Shown here: one piece after another, positions 5,797 to 8,794 of the stretch
Position numbering within the stretch: position 1 is the stretch's first letter
How the letters are laid out: each line of letters begins with the position of its first letter
NCBI GenBank assembly: GCA_005885085.1
Contig: VAXY01000079.1
Coordinates: 1-8,794, forward strand
Length of the DNA stretch: 8,794 nt
Reading direction: 5' to 3'
Source: Actinomycetota bacterium
Lineage (GTDB): Bacteria; Actinomycetota; Thermoleophilia; Gaiellales; Gaiellaceae
Notes under the pieces: model-generated
What the model was told of the DNA's origin: nothing
What the model saw: the letters and a program-made list of their open reading frames with translations, nothing else
Databases searched by the model: none
Position numbers and translations under genes: made by a program

Positions 5797-7389
5797 GTGC
5801 GGTCGCGACCGTTGCTGACGGTGATCATCCCTGTCTACAACCGGGGCGACGAGATCGTCGGCAACGTGGAGGTCATTCGGCGGCGCATCGCCGAGGGCCT
5901 GAGGAATGACGAGATCGAGGCGATCGTCGTCTCCGACGGATCGATCGACGACACGGCGGAGCGGCTTCTCGCCGCCCGTGGCCCCGGCATGCGGGTCATC
6001 CACTACGACCGCAACCTCGGCAAGGGCTACGCAGTCAAGGCCGGCGCGCTCGCAGCGCACGGGCAGTGGGTCGCGCTGGTGGACGCCGACCTGGATCTCG
6101 ATCCCGGTTCGATTCCGCACTACGTCGAGCTCGCTCGACGCGAACAGCTCGATTTCGCGATCGGGTCGAAGCGACACCCGGACTCGCTCGTTCACTACCC
6201 CCGCTCACGCAGGATCGCGAGCTGGTGCTACCAGCAGCTGAACCGGGTGCTCTTCCGGCTCGACGTGCGCGACACCCAGGTCGGGCTGAAAGTGTTCAGT
6301 CGCGGAATCGTGGACGACGTCGTGCCGCTGCTGCTCGTGAAGCGCTTCGCGTTCGATCTCGAGCTTCTCGCCGTCGCCGCCGCGCTCGGCTACCGCCGAG
6401 TGCGCGAGCTTCCGGTACGGCTCGAATATCAGTTCAGCGGTTCGCAGCTTCGATCTCGCGCCGTCGTTCGTGCACTTGTGGATACAGCGGCGATCTTCTA
6501 CCGGCTGCGCGTGCTGCGAACATATCAACGCAAGCGGCAGCTGCTTCGTAGCGCCTCGGCCGTGCTCCCGGAGCTGCAACCGCTTGTCTCGCTGGTCGGC
6601 GATCCCGGCGCCGCAGCAGTCCTCGACTATCCCCGTCTCGACGTCGCCGAGAGCGCGCAGACTGCGCGGGGAGAGCTCCTTGCGATCCTCGCCTTGCGTG
6701 CTAGCCCGGCCGGAAACTGGGTGACTGCCGCCGTGCCGTACTTCAACGACCCGAGCGTCGCCGCGGTCGTCGCGCCAACGCTCACGCCCGCGCGAGCGAC
6801 GCTGCGCGAGCGGGCGGCGGCCGCAGTCCTCGAGTCGCGGCTCGGCGGCGGCTCGCGCCGCTCGCGCTACTTTCCCGGAAACGTGCGGGTTGTGTCGGAC
6901 CAGCCGGGGGCCACCATGATCGTGCGGCGCGCGGACCTCCTCGAGGCGACCGCGGGCGGGGTCGCTCTGGGCGAGCTCGTGGCGTGGCTCGCGACGCGCG
7001 GACGACGGACGGTCTATACGCCCGACACGACCGTCGCCGCTGCGCCACCGCCGCTGCTGCGTCCCCACCTCGCGGCGACGTATGTGCACGCGAAGATGCG
7101 CGGTGCGGCCGCCCGAGCGACGCGAGGCGCGAGTGTCAGCGTCGCGACGGCCCTCTCGCTCGCGCCCGCCGCGGTTGCCGTCTCCGGAATGGTTCTGCTC
7201 GCGACGGGCGCCGTGGCCGTGGGGGTTGGCCTGGTGGGGGCGTACGTCGCTGCGGTGGTCGGGTCCACGCTCTTGGCGGCTTTGCGCTTCCGGTCGGCGC
7301 GCGTCGGGCTTCTCGCTGCGCCCGCGTTCGTGGGCACACAGGCGGCGTACGTCGCAGGGTTCATTCGCGGGTTTCTGCGCCCCGGATGA
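5797..7389 (+). CDS. Two-part GT2 glycosyltransferase: polyprenyl-P-sugar synthase-like domain + degenerate GT2 half + TM helices
   Basis: A 530-residue protein from GTG 5797. The same frame is open to an ATG at 5734 inside the preceding gene, but the family's N-terminal strand (LLTVIIPVYN) begins five residues after the GTG, so the short start is preferred. Residues 6-250 are a GT2 domain of DPM1/ALG5-like type: VVSDGSIDDT (44-53), NLGKGYA, DADLDLDP with DXD at 96-98, IGSKRHPDS (122-130), RDTQVGLKVF (158-167), FDLELL (186-191) and an AIFYRLRVLR tail. Residues about 278-440 look like the second half of another GT2 enzyme: GNWVTAAVPYF, SRLGGGSRRSRYFPGN (347-362), IVRRADLLE, RGRR-VYTPDTTV and RPHL (422-425). 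The expected acidic centre is absent there (LRASPAGN where a DxD normally sits; GEL for GED). Hydrophobic segments follow (about 447-495, 501-524). The likely role is cytoplasmic sugar transfer to polyprenyl phosphate, the dead half perhaps binding a partner or acceptor. The first domain is secure; the second is recognised by eye. Confidence 0.9.
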   Translation: MRSRPLLTVIIPVYNRGDEIVGNVEVIRRRIAEGLRNDEIEAIVVSDGSIDDTAERLLAARGPGMRVIHYDRNLGKGYAVKAGALAAHGQWVALVDADLDLDPGSIPHYVELARREQLDFAIGSKRHPDSLVHYPRSRRIASWCYQQLNRVLFRLDVRDTQVGLKVFSRGIVDDVVPLLLVKRFAFDLELLAVAAALGYRRVRELPVRLEYQFSGSQLRSRAVVRALVDTAAIFYRLRVLRTYQRKRQLLRSASAVLPELQPLVSLVGDPGAAAVLDYPRLDVAESAQTARGELLAILALRASPAGNWVTAAVPYFNDPSVAAVVAPTLTPARATLRERAAAAVLESRLGGGSRRSRYFPGNVRVVSDQPGATMIVRRADLLEATAGGVALGELVAWLATRGRRTVYTPDTTVAAAPPPLLRPHLAATYVHAKMRGAAARATRGASVSVATALSLAPAAVAVSGMVLLATGAVAVGVGLVGAYVAAVVGSTLLAALRFRSARVGLLAAPAFVGTQAAYVAGFIRGFLRPG

Positions 7390-8387
7390 GACCGGCGCTC
7401 AGCGTCATCCTGCCGGCGTACAACGAGGCAGCGCAGATCGGGCGCACGGTCGAGGCGCTCGTCGAGGCCGTCCGGCGAAGCGAACTGGCGACCGAGCTGA
7501 TCCTCGTCGACGACGGCTCGGCCGACGGCACCGTTGCCGTCGCCGAGGAAGCCTGCGCGGGGCAGTTGTCGCTGCGCATTTTGCGGCAGCGCAATCTGGG
7601 CCGCCTCCAGGCGCGTCGGGCCGGTCTCGAGGCGGCGAGCGGCGAGCTGGTTTTGCTGCTCGATGGCCGCGTCACCCTTGCGCCCGACGCTCTTCGCTTC
7701 GTCGCCGGTCGCGTCGCGAACGGTGAAAGCATCTGGACCGGCCACGTCGACGTCGCGGCGAATCGGAATCCCTACGCACTGTTCTGGAAGCTGATCGCCG
7801 AGCTCGCGTGGGACGAGTACTTTGCTCATCCGCGGACGACACGGTTCGACGCCGCGACGTTCGACCGCTTCCCGAAGGGAACAGGATGCTTCATCGCACC
7901 GCGGCAGGTGTTGCTCGAAGCGGTCGACGCCTTTCGCAGCTACTACGCCGAGCAGCGCTACGCGAACGACGACACGCCGCTGCTCCGCTGGATCGCCGAG
8001 CGGCACGCGATCGGCGTCTCGCCGAGCTTCTCCGCGGTCTACGTCCCGCGCACGAGTCTCGACACGTTCCTGCGTCACTCGTTCCGGCGTGGGATGGTCT
8101 TCCTGGACGGGCATGGACGCCGGGAATCCCGCTTCTTCTGGCCGGCAGTCGGCTTCTATCCCGCTAGCACCCTCCTCGCCGTCGCCGCCCTCCGGCGGCC
8201 GGTCGTCGTCCCCGCTGCGGCTGCGGCTATCAGCGCCGGAGCGGCGGCATTCGCACTCCGTCGCCGGCGCGCTCGGGATGAGATCGTTTCACTCGCCGCG
8301 CTCGCGCCGCTGTACGCGGTCGCACACGGGGCCGGGATGTGGCGCGGTCTTTCGCTCGTCGTTCGGGATCGGCTGCGCGACGCCTAG
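7386..8387 (+). CDS. GT2 family glycosyltransferase with C-terminal hydrophobic segments
   Basis: A 333-residue GT-A fold enzyme. ATG 7386 overlaps the TGA of the previous gene (ATGA), implying coupled translation; the frame is open upstream but that part is out-of-frame with, and inside, the preceding gene. The catalytic domain shows LSVILPAYNEAAQIGRTV (5-22), LILVDDGSADGT (38-49), QRNLGRLQARRAGLEAASGE (68-87) and LLLDGRVTL (90-98), where the usual DXD is DGR. FPKGTGCFIAPRQ (162-174) is the acceptor-loop region and YANDDTPLLRWIAER (192-206) is the ED-type catalytic base region. RHSFRRGMVFLDG (230-242) corresponds to the (Q/R)xxRW region. Two or three hydrophobic segments follow (about 252-290 and 300-315), suggesting membrane association. 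Paired with the upstream GT2, it probably adds the next sugar in the same glycan; donor and acceptor are unknown. A DGR or DSR in place of DXD occurs, from memory, in some actinobacterial GT2s, so it is not taken as inactive. Confidence 0.92.
   Translation: MRPALSVILPAYNEAAQIGRTVEALVEAVRRSELATELILVDDGSADGTVAVAEEACAGQLSLRILRQRNLGRLQARRAGLEAASGELVLLLDGRVTLAPDALRFVAGRVANGESIWTGHVDVAANRNPYALFWKLIAELAWDEYFAHPRTTRFDAATFDRFPKGTGCFIAPRQVLLEAVDAFRSYYAEQRYANDDTPLLRWIAERHAIGVSPSFSAVYVPRTSLDTFLRHSFRRGMVFLDGHGRRESRFFWPAVGFYPASTLLAVAALRRPVVVPAAAAAISAGAAAFALRRRRARDEIVSLAALAPLYAVAHGAGMWRGLSLVVRDRLRDA
8384..8387. other. CTAG palindrome shared by two convergent stop codons
   Basis: The plus-strand GT2 gene ends in TAG at 8385-8387 and the minus-strand GT4 gene ends in TAG at 8386-8384. 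Both stops are read from the same four bases, CTAG. The genes therefore overlap tail to tail by four nucleotides and no intergenic terminator can exist between them. Confidence 0.9.
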
Positions 8388-8794
8388 CTGCGCACGGCGC
8401 GCTCGAGCCGTCGCTCCACGGCTTCGGCGACCTCCGGCCATGGCACGGTCGAGATCCGAGGCTCGAGCTCGAGGTCCCCGGCGATGTACTTCCTCAACGC
8501 GTTCCCGAGCGTCTCGGGGGTCGATTCGACGAGCGCCCCGCCTGACGCCGGAACGGCGTCGACCAGACCCGGAACGGCATAGCCGATGCTCGGCGTCCCG
8601 CACATTGCCGCTTCGCTGACGTTCAGCCCCCAACCCTCGCGCACCGACGTCGCGACGAGGACGTGCGCGCGGGCGAGTCGATCGAGGAGCTCATCGCGCT
8701 GGAGCCGGCCGAGGAACGTCACGTTTGGGGGTGCCGACGCTTGCAGCCGCGCGCGCAGCGGTCCGTCGCCGATCATCCACAGCCGCGCTGACGG
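8384..8794 (-). CDS. GT4 family (GT-B fold) glycosyltransferase, partial: C-terminal 136 residues
   Basis: The C-terminal half of a Glycos_transf_1-type retaining glycosyltransferase enters from the right edge. The frame is open to base 8794, so the methionine within (LWMIGDGPLRARL) is internal, not the start. Numbering from the edge: ARLWMIGDGPLRARLQ (3-18) is the classic 'L.ivGdGplr..L' strand after the hinge, and VTFLGRLQRDELLDRLARA (25-43) is the following strand and helix. REGWGLNVSEAAMCGTPSI (52-70) contains the EX7E motif (E53, E61) that binds the donor nucleotide-sugar, and GYAVPGLVDAV follows. The tail (PWPEVAEAVERRLERAV) matches the C-terminal helix common in GT4 enzymes. It points toward the GT2 gene and shares CTAG stop bases with it, so it belongs to a separate transcript but plausibly to the same glycan locus. 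The family is very secure; donor, acceptor and N-terminal acceptor-binding domain are outside view. Confidence 0.95.
   Translation of the reverse strand, partial: PSARLWMIGDGPLRARLQASAPPNVTFLGRLQRDELLDRLARAHVLVATSVREGWGLNVSEAAMCGTPSIGYAVPGLVDAVPASGGALVESTPETLGNALRKYIAGDLELEPRISTVPWPEVAEAVERRLERAVRS

Noticed and set aside
6984..7385. N-terminal extension of the second GT2 gene
   Set aside because: The 134 extra codons lie wholly inside the preceding GT2 gene in another frame and are Arg/Gly-rich. The GT2 domain begins right after ATG 7386, which has an ATGA junction.
1..8794. tRNA/rRNA genes, CRISPR arrays, insertion sequence ends, toxin-antitoxin or phage-defence genes
   Set aside because: None was recognised on either strand. 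Nearly every base is assigned to a protein gene, and the only non-coding gaps are 84, 42 and 10 nt long.

Overview
The window is dense, high-GC bacterial DNA (by eye about two-thirds G+C or more, not counted). It has short intergenic gaps, frequent GTG starts and ATGA stop/start overlaps. The protein types suggest Actinomycetota, possibly Thermoleophilia (Gaiellales/Solirubrobacterales) or a metagenomic relative: putative-Ig (He_PIG) secreted proteins, large Ala/Arg/Val-rich GT-C-like membrane proteins and GT2 enzymes of cell-surface glycan loci. The phylum is an inference. There is no marker gene, RNA gene, insertion sequence or CRISPR array in the window.

Layout. On the minus strand, reading leftward from 3788, lie three closely packed genes: a class I SAM methyltransferase (3788 to 2928), a GT-C-type polytopic membrane protein (2956 to 1376, overlapping the methyltransferase by 29 nt), and a second large membrane protein (1379 to beyond base 1, ATGA overlap). 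The last gene has no stop inside the window, so it is easy to miss. An 84-nt divergent intergenic region (3789-3872) separates this group from four plus-strand genes: a secreted protein of four Ig-like modules (3873-5024), a second SAM methyltransferase (5067-5786), a two-part GT2 glycosyltransferase with C-terminal membrane helices (5797-7389), and a second GT2 glycosyltransferase with C-terminal hydrophobic segments (7386-8387, ATGA overlap). A GT4 glycosyltransferase enters from the right edge on the minus strand (8794 to 8384). It shares the palindrome CTAG with the stop codon of the gene facing it.

How the genes may work together. Three cytoplasmic-type glycosyltransferases (one resembling polyprenyl/dolichyl-phosphate sugar synthases), two membrane proteins of GT-C character, two small-molecule-type methyltransferases and one exported Ig-like protein fit a locus that builds and decorates a surface glycan or glycosylates exported protein. 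Lipid-linked sugars would be made inside and used outside by the GT-C enzymes. This is inferred from gene families and neighbourhood; no substrate can be read from the sequence.

The most distinctive points are: (i) a polyprenyl-phosphate-sugar-synthase-like GT2 fused to a second, apparently catalytically dead half-GT2 domain; (ii) -10-like hexamers placed 6-7 nt upstream of ATG/GTG codons, suggesting leaderless transcripts, one overlapping the previous gene's stop codon; (iii) an 11-bp-spaced direct repeat flanking the ribosome-binding site of the Ig-like protein gene; and (iv) convergent stop codons sharing a CTAG palindrome.
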